Positions 33,635 to 45,647 are shown, counted from the first letter of the stretch. The stretch is DNA of 64,000 nucleotides from Megalobrama amblycephala (GCF_018812025.1 NC_063052.1:27944354-28008353); one strand, 5' to 3'. A program made the numbers and translations. The notes: generated by a model from the letters alone, not told the origin.

Positions 33635-33965
33635 TGTAACGACGTTCGTAGATGTGGGAAGAAGGAGGCGGAAACCGGCAAACGTTCAACAAAAGTTTAA
33701 TTCAAAATAAACAAAGAACAAAACGAAAGTAATGCCGACAGACCCTCGCGGACGTCTGCCGGCCACACAAACATAATGAAACATAACATAAAATCCAGGC
33801 CTGGTCCTCTCTCGTCCTTCACTGTAGTCGCTCCTCCTTTTATGCTCCCGGAGCTCCTCCGTGAGGGACTCAAGGCCGGTGCGCCTCCCAGGTGAAGCTC
33901 ATTAACACTCGCGCCACCGGCCTCGCGCCGTTCCCTCACGGCTCTCGCCCGCCCTGGTCGCCACA
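33635..33965 (-). repeat. LTR of the miniature retrotransposon (5' LTR)
   Basis: 331 bp, next to the primer-binding site, so it is the 5' LTR on the minus strand. Confidence 0.88.
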
Positions 33966-33970
33966 GTTAC

Positions 33971-34491
33971 ATTTACATACAAGAAATAAACACCGGCTGC
34001 CGAAGCATACATAAAATAAACCGTTTTAGGTGCATTAGCGCCACCTTTTGGACTGGAGTGTTGCCCTCCTTATGAATAAATGACGCCATCAAAACCTTAC
34101 GGCGAAATGACAATATCCTCCACACACTCGTTTACAAGGCGGCCTCCTGTATCTTTGCTAGTCGATTTTATTTCATCCAGTGACATGATGGGTTTTAACT
34201 TCATTCAGGAGATTTTGGGTAACTACACAACTGACAGACTTTGAGCGCACCGCCAACGGTGCGTGTGTGTGTGTAACCATAGCGACAAAACTACCAATTT
34301 TCAGAACCTGCACTTAAGCCTATAATTTCGTTTTAAAAAATTTAATTATGCATTTAAAAGTTGCAGAATGGGTTAATTTGGAGATTCTGAAATCGGCAGA
34401 GATAGACAGGCAATGCAAAACAAAATCTGACATTGGGAAATAGTGAGGGGGACAAAACTTAGATTTTGAAATGTGGACGTGTCCCCCCCAC

Positions 34492-34492
<1 letters not shown>
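33971..34492. other. hAT-like sequence continuing after the miniature LTR element
   Basis: No gene. Ends in GTCCCCCCCA, a hAT-type terminus abutting a (TA)n run at 34493-34522. Confidence 0.35.

Positions 34493-34522
<30 letters not shown>
34493..34522 (+). repeat. (TA)n microsatellite
   Basis: About 14 TA units between a hAT end and the LINE relic. Confidence 0.95.
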
Positions 34523-34524
<2 letters not shown>

Positions 34525-34525
<1 letters not shown>

Positions 34526-35690
34526 CTCAGGTTGTTTGTGTGTGTTCTAATTGCTCTGTATCTTTTTCCTGATGGAAGTGGTACCAAAAGCTGAGAAGGT
34601 ACTTTGGCTTTCTTGAGTTTTCTCAGGAAGAAAAGCCTCTGCTGAGCTTTCTTCATTACATACCGAGTATTAACAGTCCATGTTAGATCGTTTGTACTTT
34701 TCCAACTTCCTCTCTATTTATATAGAGAGGGGAAGGTGCCGTTTTCCTGGTTTTCCTGTAGTCTATGATGATTTCCTTTGTTTTGGTGGTCTTCAAAACC
34801 AGGTCACTATCAGAACACCACTCGACTAGGTGTTGAACCTCTTCTTTATAGTGCATCTCATCATTTCCTGAAATCAACCCCACTATAGTGGTGTCATCAG
34901 CAAACTTCACTATAGTATTAGAGGAGTGGATGGGTGTACAGTCATGTGTAAATAAAGTGAAAAGGGCTGGGCTGAGGACATAACCCTGCGGTACCCCTGT
35001 ATGAGTGGATGAAGTACAATTACCCACCGTGACATTCTGTGGTCTGTTAGTAAAAAAGTCCAAAATCCATGAACAAAGTGAGTTAATCAATCCAAGGCTG
35101 CTGAGCTTGTTCACCAGTTTATGAGGCACTATTGTATTGAACGCAGAACTAAAATCCACAAATAACATCCTAACATATGTGTTGGGATGCACCAGATGGT
35201 ACAGGCTTGTGCGGAGCGTGATTGAAATTGCATCTTCCATTGATCTGTTCTGACAGTAGGCAAACTGATAGCTGTCCAGATCAGTGGGAATATTGGCTTT
35301 GATGTAAGATAAAACCAGCCTCTCAAAGCACTTCATAATAATTGATGTCAAGGCAACTGGGTGATAGTCACTGAGACACCTGACTGCTTGGTTTTTGGGC
35401 ACAGGAACAATAGTGGTGTATTAAAGACATATGGGGACTACAGCCTGCTGCAAAGACAGATTGAAAATATTGGTGAGCACCTCTGCTAGCTGATCAGCAC
35501 ATAACTTCAGCATACGACCCGACACCATGTCTGGTCCTTCTGCTTTGGTGATGTCGATTTTCTTAAGGGTGGATCTCACTTGATGACGCTCATCAGGATT
35601 TTATAGACAAGTCTTGTGGTCCTATACGTCTCTAGTCCAGTCCTCCTTCTGAGGCAGTAAAGTCATCTGCTCCTGAGCACTCTGCCATGG
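34525..35690 (-). pseudogene. L2/CR1-group LINE reverse transcriptase fragment
   Basis: The open part at 34683-35402 (minus) encodes the palm of a non-LTR reverse transcriptase: entry block [18 protein letters not shown], motif [12 protein letters not shown], motif [11 protein letters not shown] and motif [11 protein letters not shown]. Downstream, in another frame, 34525-34656 encodes the C-terminal tail (MKKAQQRLFFLRKLKKAKVP). Upstream remnants extend to about 35690. The GYVLSP Tyr replaces the usual Cys. The endonuclease domain and ORF1 are missing, so this is a 5'-truncated, frameshifted copy. Confidence 0.88.
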
Positions 35691-35699
35691 CCAGGGAGC

Positions 35700-37600
35700 A
35701 GGCCCGTCGCCAAGGGGGGGCATTAGGGGGCAGTGCCCCCCCAGATGACACAACGTGCCCCCCTAATCTTATGGTCGTTCAGCAAATTTAAGATTGAAAG
35801 CAAAAAACTTATTTCTGTGGATTTGCCATTCACATATTCCATAACGAGATGTCTTCAGCAGCATTTATCTCACAGGAACACTATCTCTACAAAGGTATCT
35901 TTAAATAACACATTATCCGAGATCGCGATGAACTAATGAGTGAGATTTAGGGAGCACCCTTTGCACGCTTTCTGCCAAATCCTGTGTACGTGATCTGTTC
36001 AAATGAACAGTGATTTGTGAACGTAGACGCTTTATTAACAAATAATTTATCAGCAGTGTTTATGTTGGGATATGTAGGTTGTGCAGTGGCAAGTAACTTA
36101 AAACTATTTTTAAGGAAATCTATTTAAATGTGTTTTAAATGGGAATCGCATCTCCTTACCCTGGAGTTGGTTCACCCTCCGCCTATGATCAGAAAATTCA
36201 TAGTTAACACATTATTACACAAAACGGAACTTGAAACATAATTAGGCTATTCAACTATTTTAATGGTGAGTAGCCTACACTCAAAGTATTTGTTGAACAT
36301 CAATATACTATAATGCTACAAATGCAGGACGTTTTTTGTGTGTGGTGTAAATATAACTTATTCTGAAGCAATATCTCATCAGCGTTCTATCAACTTATTT
36401 AAATATGCAGTTTTGTGATATTTATCCCGAAGGCTTTTTTTTTTACCTTTATATAGGGTATTTCCCCCTAACCTTATTAGATGTATGCTGCATCTTTCAT
36501 TTTAATTTTTTTTATTTGATAAATTCAATTAGAATAATTAGACACTCAGGGCTATTATCAATCAAATCATTCAAAATGCTGAATCATTCAGAAAAGAAAG
36601 ACGTTAGTAAAGAAAGTGTTGCTATGAGGTACATGCACAATGGTTCTGCTGTGTTCTTTGTTTGGAACTGTTTTTGCTGCTGAAATAGAACAAAAAGTCA
36701 ATATTGTGTCTTTTGTAAGTGACTTATTAGCGACTATTAGTCTTATGTAAGTGACTTATTAGCGACTATTAGTGACTTAGTTATTAACTACTTGTTTATT
36801 GAACTGTCGTGAAATCAGTGTCGCATTTTCAATTGTGATGGTAACGTAATCGGGAGGACAGCACTCTTGGTCGTGTGATGTTGCTTAACTATGTCATATG
36901 TTATAAATATAAAAACTGCACATTTTGAATTTTTACTACATGTTAACTTTGTTAGTTTCTTTGTGTGTGCCGTTCTCATTTGTTATTTCTGCTCAAGATG
37001 AGCTGCATGAGCCTCAACAGCGCAAGGCCACCATTATTATCCACAATCAAACCCCATTCACACCAAATGTAATAAAATCAGAGACATTCTCTAGTTTTGG
37101 TGTAGTTTGGTATAATTAGGTTGGACTATCTTGTGTTTTGGTATTAATATAGTCTATTTCATTAATAATAAATACGGGATTTTATTGTTTTGGTGAGTCT
37201 GTTTCTCGGATCATTCTGTTGCTTCAACCCCTACTAATTTGAAATCCAACAATCCAATCATTCCTATGTTCATTTTTGTTATCTAACCAACTCACAAATG
37301 CACATGACGTCAAACTAGCTTGGAATATTGAAAATCTTACATTCATGCAGCAAGAAATTTTAACATTACTTTGATTTTGTCTAGAGAAAAGATTACATAA
37401 ACACCGCTGTCAAATGTAAGTTGTGACATTACATTACTCTGGCATTAAATGGCTTGCCCATCCAAATCCCTTTGATCCCGATATAGATTATACCCACCTA
37501 TTATCAAAAAATCCTTTTAGAAAACAAAACATTTTCTTTTGACCAAACGTGAATTCTTTTGACAAAGACATGTCATAAAATATAATTGTATCTAGGTAAC
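35700..37600. other. hAT-like left end, then AT-rich gene-free sequence
   Basis: CAGGCCCGTCGCCAAGGGGG at 35700 with the inner inverted block AGGGGGCAGTGCCCCCCCAG looks like another hAT terminus; its partner was not found. A 32-bp tandem duplication (GTGACTTATTAGCGACTATT) lies at 36718-36775. No exon or transposase was recognised in the rest. Confidence 0.4.
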
Positions 37601-37619
37601 AGGTGAATGAAAGGGTGAT

Positions 37620-38555
37620 GGGCTCCCTCCAGTCAATGCCTCAATTCTTCCAATGCCAGCTTGATGGCCAAAAGCTCATGATGTTTATGTCATAATTTCT
37701 CTCTCTTTTCAGAAAAGAAGTGGATGAACATGGATGGAGCTGCAATGATGTCCCCTGCTGCTGTGATTACACTGCTCCTACTCCTGTTGTAGAAGCATCC
37801 ACTTAGACAACAAATGGCTTCTCAGGGTCTGGATGGATGAGAAGTGGTGCTCTAGGGAAAGCCTCCTTGAGCTTCTGCATGTCTTGTGTGGCCACTGGAG
37901 TCCAGGACAGAGACTTGGGCCTTTTAGGAGGTTTGTGAGGGATGAGGTAATGGAACTGAAGTTATGGATGAAGCAACGGTAGAAAATGGCAAAACCTAGG
38001 AGTTCTTTAACTGTGGTAGGAATTGGTAGGAAGTTCACAGCAATTTTACTTAGTGCACAGTAGCTGATGCAAGGCCGCAAACCTCTGTCCTTCTTGGCCA
38101 CAAAGAAAAAAACTGGAAGTATCAGGGGATGTAGAAGGGTGGATGTAGGCTTGCTTGAGAGCCTCTTCTACATACTCCTCCATAGCCTTATGTTCAGGTA
38201 TGGAGAGAGGGTAGATTTTGCCATGGGGCACTGGCTCACACGGAAAGAGGTTGATGGCACAGTACAATGGTCGGTGAGGTGGTAATTGTGAGGCTTATTT
38301 CGTGCAAAAAAACTCACTGAAGGGTGCATAATAACTAGAATATCCATGGATTGCTTTTCAACAGGGCTTTCGATGGAGGTGGTATTCACAGGAACCGCTT
38401 GATGCTTGGAAATGAGAGGTTGAGGGCTTTCTGGAAGACAGCCAAGGATGCAGCTGTTCATCCCCATCCCCACTTCAGGACATTGCCACTGGACCAGAAT
38501 AGGATGCAATTGTGGCCCTAGTATGTTGCCAGTGGTGGAATTCCCCAGAACCATG
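37620..38555 (-). pseudogene. Ty3/gypsy pol fragments
   Basis: The minus strand encodes parts of a gypsy reverse transcriptase. 38046-38267 carries the RT entry region ([20 protein letters not shown], then [12 protein letters not shown]). 37778-38101 carries GLRPCISY and, after an internal deletion, the RT/RNase H junction (LLGFAIFYRCFIHNFSS). Different frames are used and the central RT motifs (YxDD) are absent, so it is dead. It abuts the long inverted repeat starting at 38556. Confidence 0.8.
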
Positions 38556-38805
38556 GGCGTTTTTCAATACCAAGTACGCAAAGTTTGGACTTGCGTACTT
38601 GGTAGTTTGGACTTGCCAAGTTGAACTCAGGAGAACGAACTCCCAAGGACTGGAGGACGCAAGTCTGGTAATTCTGCAATTGGTACAGCAGCATACTTGA
38701 TAGTTATCTCTGTATTTATATTTTAGGCAACAAAAAAATGAAATGTGTTATAAAACACCACTCTGCCTCTTTTCACTTCCATTTAAAATTTTTTAAACAT
38801 ATTAA

Positions 38806-39790
38806 TTTTATGTTTGGACCAGAAACAGCAGTCCCTCGAGGTGTGCCTGGTGTGCCTCACTAACTTTCCAGACAGATCACTGTATTCTGACCAGCTTGAA
38901 CAAGGAATGGAAGGCACACCTATCTGGTGTGGGTCCTCGGGGGAGTTTCACCAAGTTTGTGGAGTGAGTGCTGGAGAACCATAGAGCTAGCAACACTATC
39001 TGATTTTCCAAATCCTTTCCAGTGAAGAAAATTCCCACTCCCAGGATTAAAGCATTGCCAATTACAATGTCACAATGCTTCAAGTGAGTGATCTTCCCCA
39101 GTCTGCTCCAGAGTGTGAAATTCCTGAGTCTGTTCTTGCCCTTGAGTCAGCTTCTGTGAATGAAACACTGACCATTATGGCCACAGCCATGTTGTGTGTG
39201 TGGCCTACACACACGTGGGCTTCAGCCCCTGAGTCTGCTCCAGTGTCAGCTCCAGCCCCTGAGTCCACTCCAGGCCCACCTTCCCTGGTCTTCTGAGTTG
39301 CCGGCGCCACCCTGGCCCCCTGAAATGCCAGCACTGCCCTTGCCCCCTGAACTGTCAGATCCGCCCTGGATCCCTGAACTGTCGGTGCCGCCCTGGATCC
39401 CTGTACTGTGGGTTCAGTTTGTTTGGACTTTTTGTTTGTATTTTGATCAGTTCCTTTGTTTAGTTTCCCGCCACTCCTTTGTTTCTATATTTACCATCAT
39501 TATGAGTTAATTTGTCCCAGCTGTGTCTGATTAATTATCTTGTTAGCTCCCCTGTTTGTCTGAGTATTTAAACCCTATGTTTTGTCATGTTCAGTTGTCT
39601 GTCGTTATCGTTGCCTTTAGGCCTGGTTGTTCTGTTTTTGTTCTGAAGATTCCTGATTTCTGAAGATCCCTGAGTATTTCTGTTCATTTGAATTTATTGC
39701 ATTTGAATTGCTATTGCATTGGTATTGCTGCATTTGAATTCAGTTTCATATCTACTGCAACAAAAGCCGTGACACACAAATGTGGTTCAG
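38806..39790 (+). mobile_element. gypsy LTR-like insertion in the left arm
   Basis: It interrupts the left inverted arm between about 38806 and 39789; ATGT lies on both sides. It contains Pro/Trp-rich repeats in a plus-strand frame (PPWIPELSVPPWIP, 39340-39400) and a TATTTAAACCC start-like region near 39565. Both features are typical of the 3' end and LTR of fish gypsy elements. Ends are not firmly placed. Confidence 0.45.
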
Positions 39791-40050
39791 GCAACACGTA
39801 CATCTTCAATGCGTGTATTTATAACACAATAAAATATAAAACACAACCCTGCCTCTTTTTGTTTACATTATAAAAATATTAAATATATTAATATGTGGTT
39901 CAGGCAATATGTGAATGTACTCTTATAATATTTACTGTAATAAAATGAAATATAGGCTAACATAAAACACAACCATTTCTCTTTTTGTTAAATGTCAGTT
40001 TTAATGATCAATATTAGTTATTATAAAAATAGAAATTAAAGGTATAAGAA

Positions 40051-40440
40051 CCTTTGGAGCACACAGGAAGGATCACATGGAGGAGCTTGACAAAGTGAGT
40101 AGAACAGGTCCGTAGTCCGTAAATGTGACCAGACAATGACTTTGAGTGAGGTGTGTGCTTTTATGCTGAGCTAATTGCAAGGGCTGATCAGGAATAGGTC
40201 CAGGTGATTAGAATTTGATGGGATGTTTATTTGACGGGAGCCTGGTGACACCATGACAAGGTTAGTATGTATGAAACAGAATGTGGAAGTGTAGTGAAAA
40301 GTGTAGTCATCAGAAGAGAGAGGGTGGGCCATAGGCATAAATACATAGACGCCCTATTGGCCGCTGGATCGTATGTCAACAGCGCCACCATGTTGTGCAG
40401 GGCAACATTCCTATAACACTCATAACAGGAATTGGGAAAA
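40051..40440. other. upstream region of the THAP gene
   Basis: The block CGCCCTATTGGCCGCT near 40346-40361 (a CCAAT-type motif inverted as ATTGG) recurs, inverted, near 52020 (AGCGGCCAATAGGGCATC). Both could be promoter parts of one family. No other feature. Confidence 0.35.
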
Positions 40441-41299
40441 ATGCCTGCTTCGTGTGCTGCTTGGGGCTTTACAAATCGCCGCACAATTGAAAACAGGTCT
40501 CGGGGAATTACCTTTCACAGGTAAGACTAAACATTTGTTTCTGGTTGTATTTGGTCATTATATAATTATATTAATAGTTGGCCACCGGAGTCAGACAGAT
40601 TAAAATAGCTAGCGATGTTGTTAGTTAGCTGTTAAAGCTGAGACATGAGTTTACATGATTTCTATTATAGTTTTAGCTTATAATATATCTTATTTTATAA
40701 ACTAAATGTCCTGAAATTTAATTATGCATTTTTATTTTCTTAAACCCGACTTTTATGACAAGTACTCGTTTTGGCTAGGTGACTGACATTTTGTGAATCT
40801 TACTGTAACGTTAGTTAGTTCGCTAGCTAACTTTTCTCACACATTGAATGTTTCCCAAAGACAAAGAGTTGAGGAGACATTGGGAAGTAGCTATAAGAAG
40901 GGAAGGTTTTTCCACAGGTGAGTTCTCTGTGCTTTGCAGTGAGCACTCCAAGCCGGAGGACTTTGACAGGACAGGTCAGACTGTCAGGATCAGGGATGGA
41001 ACTAAACCATCAGTCTTCAGTTTCCCGACTCATCTACAAAGAGTAGGTTTATCATCACTAGATTACTAGATTAGCCATTAAATGTTGATTTATTTATATT
41101 TTTATTTCCTTTTAAGCCCGTTGCAACCAGGGCTACAAAAGCCTCAAGTAAAGCTGAGGAGAGCCTGTCAGTGGACTCACCATTTGGTTGTGTGTGGGTG
41201 GGTGTGTCAGTCAGTCAGGGAAGCATATTCAACACCAGCATGTTTAAGAATGCAAGCCTGCAAGTACAAAATTGTACTAACTATTCACCAAACAGCTGA
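40441..41299 (+). pseudogene. THAP-domain protein, N-terminal exons, decayed
   Basis: THAP is a C2CH zinc finger that binds DNA in transposases and in host proteins derived from them. Exon 1 (40441-40520) reads MPASCAAWGFTNRRTIENRS and ends at a GTAAG donor. Exon 2 (40850-41042) continues FPKDKELRRHWEVAIRREGF, VLCSEHSKPEDFDRTGQ and FPTHLQR, with a GTAGGT donor; 273 bp in total, exactly 91 codons. Exon 3 (from 41117, after TTTTAAG) reads PVATRATKASSKAEE and stops at 41297-41299. Two lesions show: the second zinc Cys is Phe (residue 10), and the exon 2 acceptor reads AT instead of AG (40848-40849). No catalytic domain follows; the Tc1 palindrome begins at 41499. Confidence 0.82.
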
Positions 41300-41744
41300 G
41301 ACTGTCATGTGATATAATCATTACTTAAAACATTTGTATGATCACAACAAAAAAATCGTGAATCATCCAGAATCACGAATTTATCCAGAATTGTGCAGCT
41401 CTAGTTCACCCCAAAATGAAACTTTGCTGGTAGTCACCATCAGGTAAGATGTATATGACTTTCTTTCTTCATTTGATGAAGATTTTTTTTTTCACATACA
41501 GTCATGCTCAAAATTATTCATACACTTGGTAAATATGACCAAAGAAGGCTGTGAAAATAAATCTTCATCATTAATACTTTTGATCTTTATTTAAAAATTT
41601 TTACAAAATTCCAACCTTTCATTGGAGAATAATAATTTTAAATGGGGGGAAAATCTCATTATGAGAGAAATGGTTTTTCTCTAATACACAATGCTCACAA
41701 TTAATCATACCCTTTTATTCAATACTTTTTGCAACCTCCTTTTC

Positions 41745-42200
41745 CCAAGAGAACAGCTGTGAGTCTTCACCTGTAATGCCTGATGAGTTTGGAGAACACC
41801 TGACAAGAGATCAGAGACCATTCCTTCATGCAGAATCTCTACAGAACCTTCAGATTCCAGCTCCATGTTGGTGCTTCTTCTCTTCAGTTCACTCCACTCA
41901 TTTTTTTTAGGGTTCCGGTCAGGGAACTGGGACAGCCATGGCAGAAGCTTGGTTCTGTGCTCAGAGACCTATTTTTGTGTTGGTTTTAATATTTGTTTTG
42001 GATCATAGTCCTGATGGAAGATCCAACCACAGCCCATTATATGACTTCTAACAGGGACAGTCAGGTTTTGATTTTTTATCTGTTGGTATTTTATAGAATC
42101 CATTATTCCATGTATCTAATCAAGATGTGCAGGATCTCCAGCAGAAAAATAGTTCCACAACATTAAAGATCCAGCAGTATATTTCATTGTACACATGGGG
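41745..42200 (-). pseudogene. Tc1-like transposase C-terminal half, left arm
   Basis: Mirror copy of the right-arm fragment, on the minus strand. It matches the complement of the right arm through the blocks for QQDxDPK and PWPSQFPD, but carries indels and stops. Cannot encode an active enzyme. Confidence 0.75.
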
Positions 42201-42429
42201 TATTTTTTACCCCTGTGTGCACCAAACCCACCGTGTTTGCTGCTAAAAAAAAAAATATTTTTTTTGTTTCATCTGACCATAGAACATTTGAAAAGTAACT
42301 GACACTACTGGAACTTCAAACAGGATGGGTTCTATGGTCAGATGAAGGAAAAAAAAAAAAAAAAAAAAAGCCTTTTTAGCAGCAAACACTTAAGATGGGT
42401 TTGGTGCACACAGGGGTAAAAAGTACACC

Positions 42430-42777
42430 ATGTGTAAAATGAAATATACTGCTGTATCTTTAATGTTGTGGGCTTATTTTTCTGCTGGAGGTCCTGGACA
42501 TCTTAATCAGATACATGGCATCATGGATTCTATCAAATACCAACAGATAAAAAGTCAAAACCTAACTGTCCCTGTTAGAAGTCATATAATGGGCTGTGGT
42601 TGGATCTTCCAACAGGACAATGATCCAAAACAAACATCAAAATCAACACAAAAATGGGTCACTGAGCACAAAACCAAGCTTCTGCCATGGCCGTCCCAGT
42701 TCCCTGATTGTAACCCTAAAGAAAATGAATGGAGTGAACTGAAGAGAAGCACCACCAACATGGAGCTGGGAATCTGA
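42430..42777 (+). pseudogene. Tc1-like transposase C-terminal half, right arm
   Basis: Open stretch of 115 codons with the core of a DD34E enzyme: SLMLWAYFSAGGPGHLNQI, second catalytic Asp in WIFQQDNDPKQTSKS, and Glu in PWPSQFPDCNPKENEWSELK. Coding-like sequence continues in other frames to about 42910, ending in a KGGCKKY-type tail. The DNA-binding domain and first Asp are missing. It belongs to a different Tc1 family from the other three copies. Confidence 0.8.
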
Positions 42778-43127
42778 AGGATCTGGAGAGATTCTACATG
42801 AAGGAATGGTCTCTGATCTCTTGTCAGGTGTTCTCCAAACTCATCAGGCATTATAGAAGAAGACTCAGAGCTGTTATCTTGGCAAAAGGAGGTTGCAAAA
42901 AGTATTGAATAAAAGGGTATGATTAATTGTGAGCAGTGTGTATTAGAGAAAAACATTTTTCTCATAATGAGATTTTTCCCCCATTTAAAATTATTATTCT
43001 CCAATGAAAGGTTGGAGTTTTGTAGATTTTTTAAATAAAAGATCAAAAGTATTAACGATGCATATTTATTTTCACAGCCTTTTTTGGTCATACTTACCAA
43101 GGGTATGAATAATTTTGAGCATGACTG

Positions 43128-43617
43128 TACATCTTGGATGGCCTTAAGGTGAATACATTATCAGCAAATTTTCATTTATATTCCTTTAATGTTAATACAT
43201 TTATTATTGTTATCTTTCTACAGGTCCATCTGAACTGTTAATTTTATTTCATTATTTAAGTATTTAATTTAATATTGTCCATTTTGCACATTTACATTTA
43301 TTTTTTAAATAAGTTATTAAGTTATTTTAACCGAAGGGCCCCCAAATAAAATTCTGCTTAGGGCCCCATATAAGCTTGGGCCGGCCCTGGTGACGCGATT
43401 GACTAGGGTTCGAATCCACCTTTTGCTGAGCTCGCTCTTCTCCCTTTTCCTATCACCATTCACACCAGAAAGGCATTTTCAATAAAAATGAAGAAAATGT
43501 TCTAAAAGTGGAAGTAAAGTGTCTAACGAGTGTTTAATAATGATAAAAGTATTTATAATTTTAATAAATATAATCATTTACACTGTTTTTATTGCATCCT
43601 GTTAATGTACAACAATA
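43128..43617. other. gene-free; one hAT-like terminus
   Basis: GGGCCCCATATAAGCTTGGG CCGGCCCTGG at about 43361-43390 looks like the right end of a hAT (CAGGGCCGGCCC inverted). No partner was found. Confidence 0.4.
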
Positions 43618-45043
43618 CAGGTCCTTCTCAAAAAATTAGCATATTGTGATAAAGTTCATTATTTTCCATAATGTAATGATAAAAATTAAACTTTCATATA
43701 TTTTAGATTCATTGCACACCAACTGAAATATTTCAGGTCTTTTATTGTTTTAATACTGATGATTTTGGCATACAGCTCATGAAAACCCAAAATTCCTATC
43801 TCAAAAAATTAGCATATCACGAAAAGGTTCTCTAAACGAGCTATTAACCTAATCATCTGAATCAACTAATTAACTCTAAACACCTGCAAAAGATTCCTGA
43901 GGCTTTTAAAAACTCCCAGCCTGGTTCATTACTCAAAACCGCAATCATGGGTAAGACTGCCGACCAGAAGGCCATCATTGACACCCTCAAGCGAGAGGGT
44001 AAGACACAGAAAGAAATTTCTGAATGAATAGGCTGTTCCCAGAGTGCTGTATCAAGGCACCTCAGTGGGAAGTCTGTGGGAAGGAAAAAGTGTGGCAAAA
44101 AACGCTGCACAACGAGAAGAGGTGACTGGACCCTGAGGAAGATTGTGGAGAAGGACCGATTCCAGACCTTGGGGGACCTGCGGAAACAGTGTACTGAGTC
44201 AGACAGGTGGACAGGTGCCGCATTCCCCAGGTCAAGCCACTTTTGAACCAGAAACAGCGGCAGAAGCGCCTGACCTGGGCTACAGAGAAGCAGCACTGGA
44301 CTGTTGCTCAGTGGTCCAAAGTACTTTTTTCGGATGAAAGCAAATTTTGCATGTCATTCGGAAATCAAGGTGCCAGAGTCTGGAGGAAGAATGGGGAGAA
44401 GGAAATGCCAAAATGCCTGAAGTCCAGTGTCAAGTACCCACAGTCAGTGATGGTCTGGGGTGCCATGTCAGCTGCTGGTGTTGGTCCACTGTGTTTTATC
44501 AAGGGCAGGGTCAATGCAGCTAGCTATCAGGAGATTTTGGAGCACTTCATGCTTCCATCTGCTGAAAAGCTTTATGGAGATGAAGATTTCGTTTTTTCAG
44601 CACGACCTGGCACCTGCTCACAGTGCCAAAACCACTGGTAAATGGTTTACTGACCATGGTATTACTGCGCTCAATTGGCCTGCCAACTCTCCTGACCTGA
44701 ACCCCATACAGAATCTGTGGGATATTGTGAAGAGAAAGTTGAGAGACGCAAGACCCAACACTCTGGATGAGCTTAAGGCCGCTATCGAAGCATCCTGGGC
44801 CTCCATAACACCTCAGCAGTGCCACAGGCTGATTTATTGGTCGGATGAAATATGCAAATTTTTTGAGATTTTGGGTTTTCATGAGCTGTATGCCAAAATC
44901 ATCAGTATTAAAACAATAAAAGACCTGAAATATTTCAGTTGGTGTGCAATGAATCTAAAATATATGAAAGTTTAATTTTTATCATTACATTATGGAAAAT
45001 AATAAACTTTATCACAATATGCTAATTTTTTGAGAAGGACCTG
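43618..45043 (+). mobile_element. Tc1-like transposon copy 3 (same family as 10272)
   Basis: The same CAGGTCCTTCTCAAAAAATT ends; TA duplicated at 43616-43617 and 45044-45045. Shorter than copy 1 because of internal deletions. It lies inside the THAP composite. Confidence 0.92.
43947..44836 (+). pseudogene. Tc1-like transposase, multiply broken
   Basis: Starts MGKTADQKAIIDTLKREGKT. A TGA replaces an Arg codon near 44023. About 55 bp covering the second helix-turn-helix are missing near 44205. An extra T in the run near 44590 shifts frame before the second Asp. The C-terminus is lost by a deletion joining the coding region (44835) to the right terminal repeat. Unlike copy 1 it keeps WSKVLFSDESK with the first catalytic Asp, so together the two copies show what each has lost. 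Confidence 0.9.
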
Positions 45044-45045
45044 TA

Positions 45046-45647
45046 CTGAGGTGCAAATAGTAGGCTATGTATTTTCCAGTATAAAGTATAAATGGCATCT
45101 AATTACTATTTATACTTATTGCAAAGAACTGCTACTTTTACATGGTAAATGGAACATAATTTGCAAAATAAAAAAAATGCCCGTGGGATGCTATGAAATT
45201 GAAAAGCCTATTAGTTCAATAACCTACCGTTCTGCCAGTTTTCACCTCTGATATTATAACAGTGATAAGAATTAAATTTGTATTAATTCTGAAGTATGCA
45301 GATGTCATTTTGTAGGGTGCTGTTGCCATGGTGAATCATAATATCAGACCTCCATTGATAATGGCGTTTTTTCATAGTCGTGGTGCATGAGCTTAACTCA
45401 GAGTCAACCTACTCAATCCAGCTGTTCTGAGACAGAAGACTCAGAGTTTCCCATTTCAGGGTAAGTCAACTCAGAATTCAAGTTTTAACTCGAAGTTGGT
45501 TGAACCTCCTTATTGAAATGGCCCCCTGATCATTCTGATTGGCTGTTCAGATACTGCCATCTGCTGGAACAGAAAGGCATTTCTTCTTACGCAGGCGCAG
45601 AACAGACGTGCTACTTGGCCGTCGGGTGTCGAGCGTCAGTTTGGTGT
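45046..45647. other. gene-free interior of the THAP composite
   Basis: Contains an AACTCAGAGTCAACC / TTGAACCTCCTTATTGAAAT block that may be another MITE end. No ORF of note. Confidence 0.3.

Larger units (their letters stand above)
32666..33965 (-). mobile_element. terminal-repeat retrotransposon in miniature (TRIM-like)
   Basis: Two 331-bp direct repeats (32666-32996 and 33635-33965) start TGTAACGACG and end GCCACA on the plus strand. GTTAC is duplicated exactly outside them (32661-32665 and 33966-33970). By eye the two LTRs differ at about six sites, all transitions. The element is read on the minus strand, where a primer site matching the tRNA-Phe 3' end lies next to one LTR and a purine tract next to the other. 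The 638-bp interior has no recognisable gag or pol, so it must move in trans. It is strikingly GC-rich. Confidence 0.9.
41499..43127. mobile_element. palindromic Tc1-like element: two 3' halves head to head
   Basis: Ends CAGTCATGCTCAAAATTATT and its inverse; TA on both sides (41497-41498 and 43128-43129). The two halves are inverted copies over about 750 bp each, far beyond the normal terminal repeat, and each encodes the C-terminal half of the same transposase facing outward. The centre (about 42265-42345) is a short spacer with A-runs. The element has matching outer ends but no 5' coding half. Confidence 0.88.

Noticed and set aside
32923..33710. Large ORFs (up to 252 codons) on both strands
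   Set aside because: They lie in the GC-rich miniature LTR element, where stops are rare, and cross LTR boundaries. No gag or pol motif was seen.
42582..43100. 172-codon minus-strand ORF
   Set aside because: It is the antisense of the Tc1 right arm and its terminal repeat.
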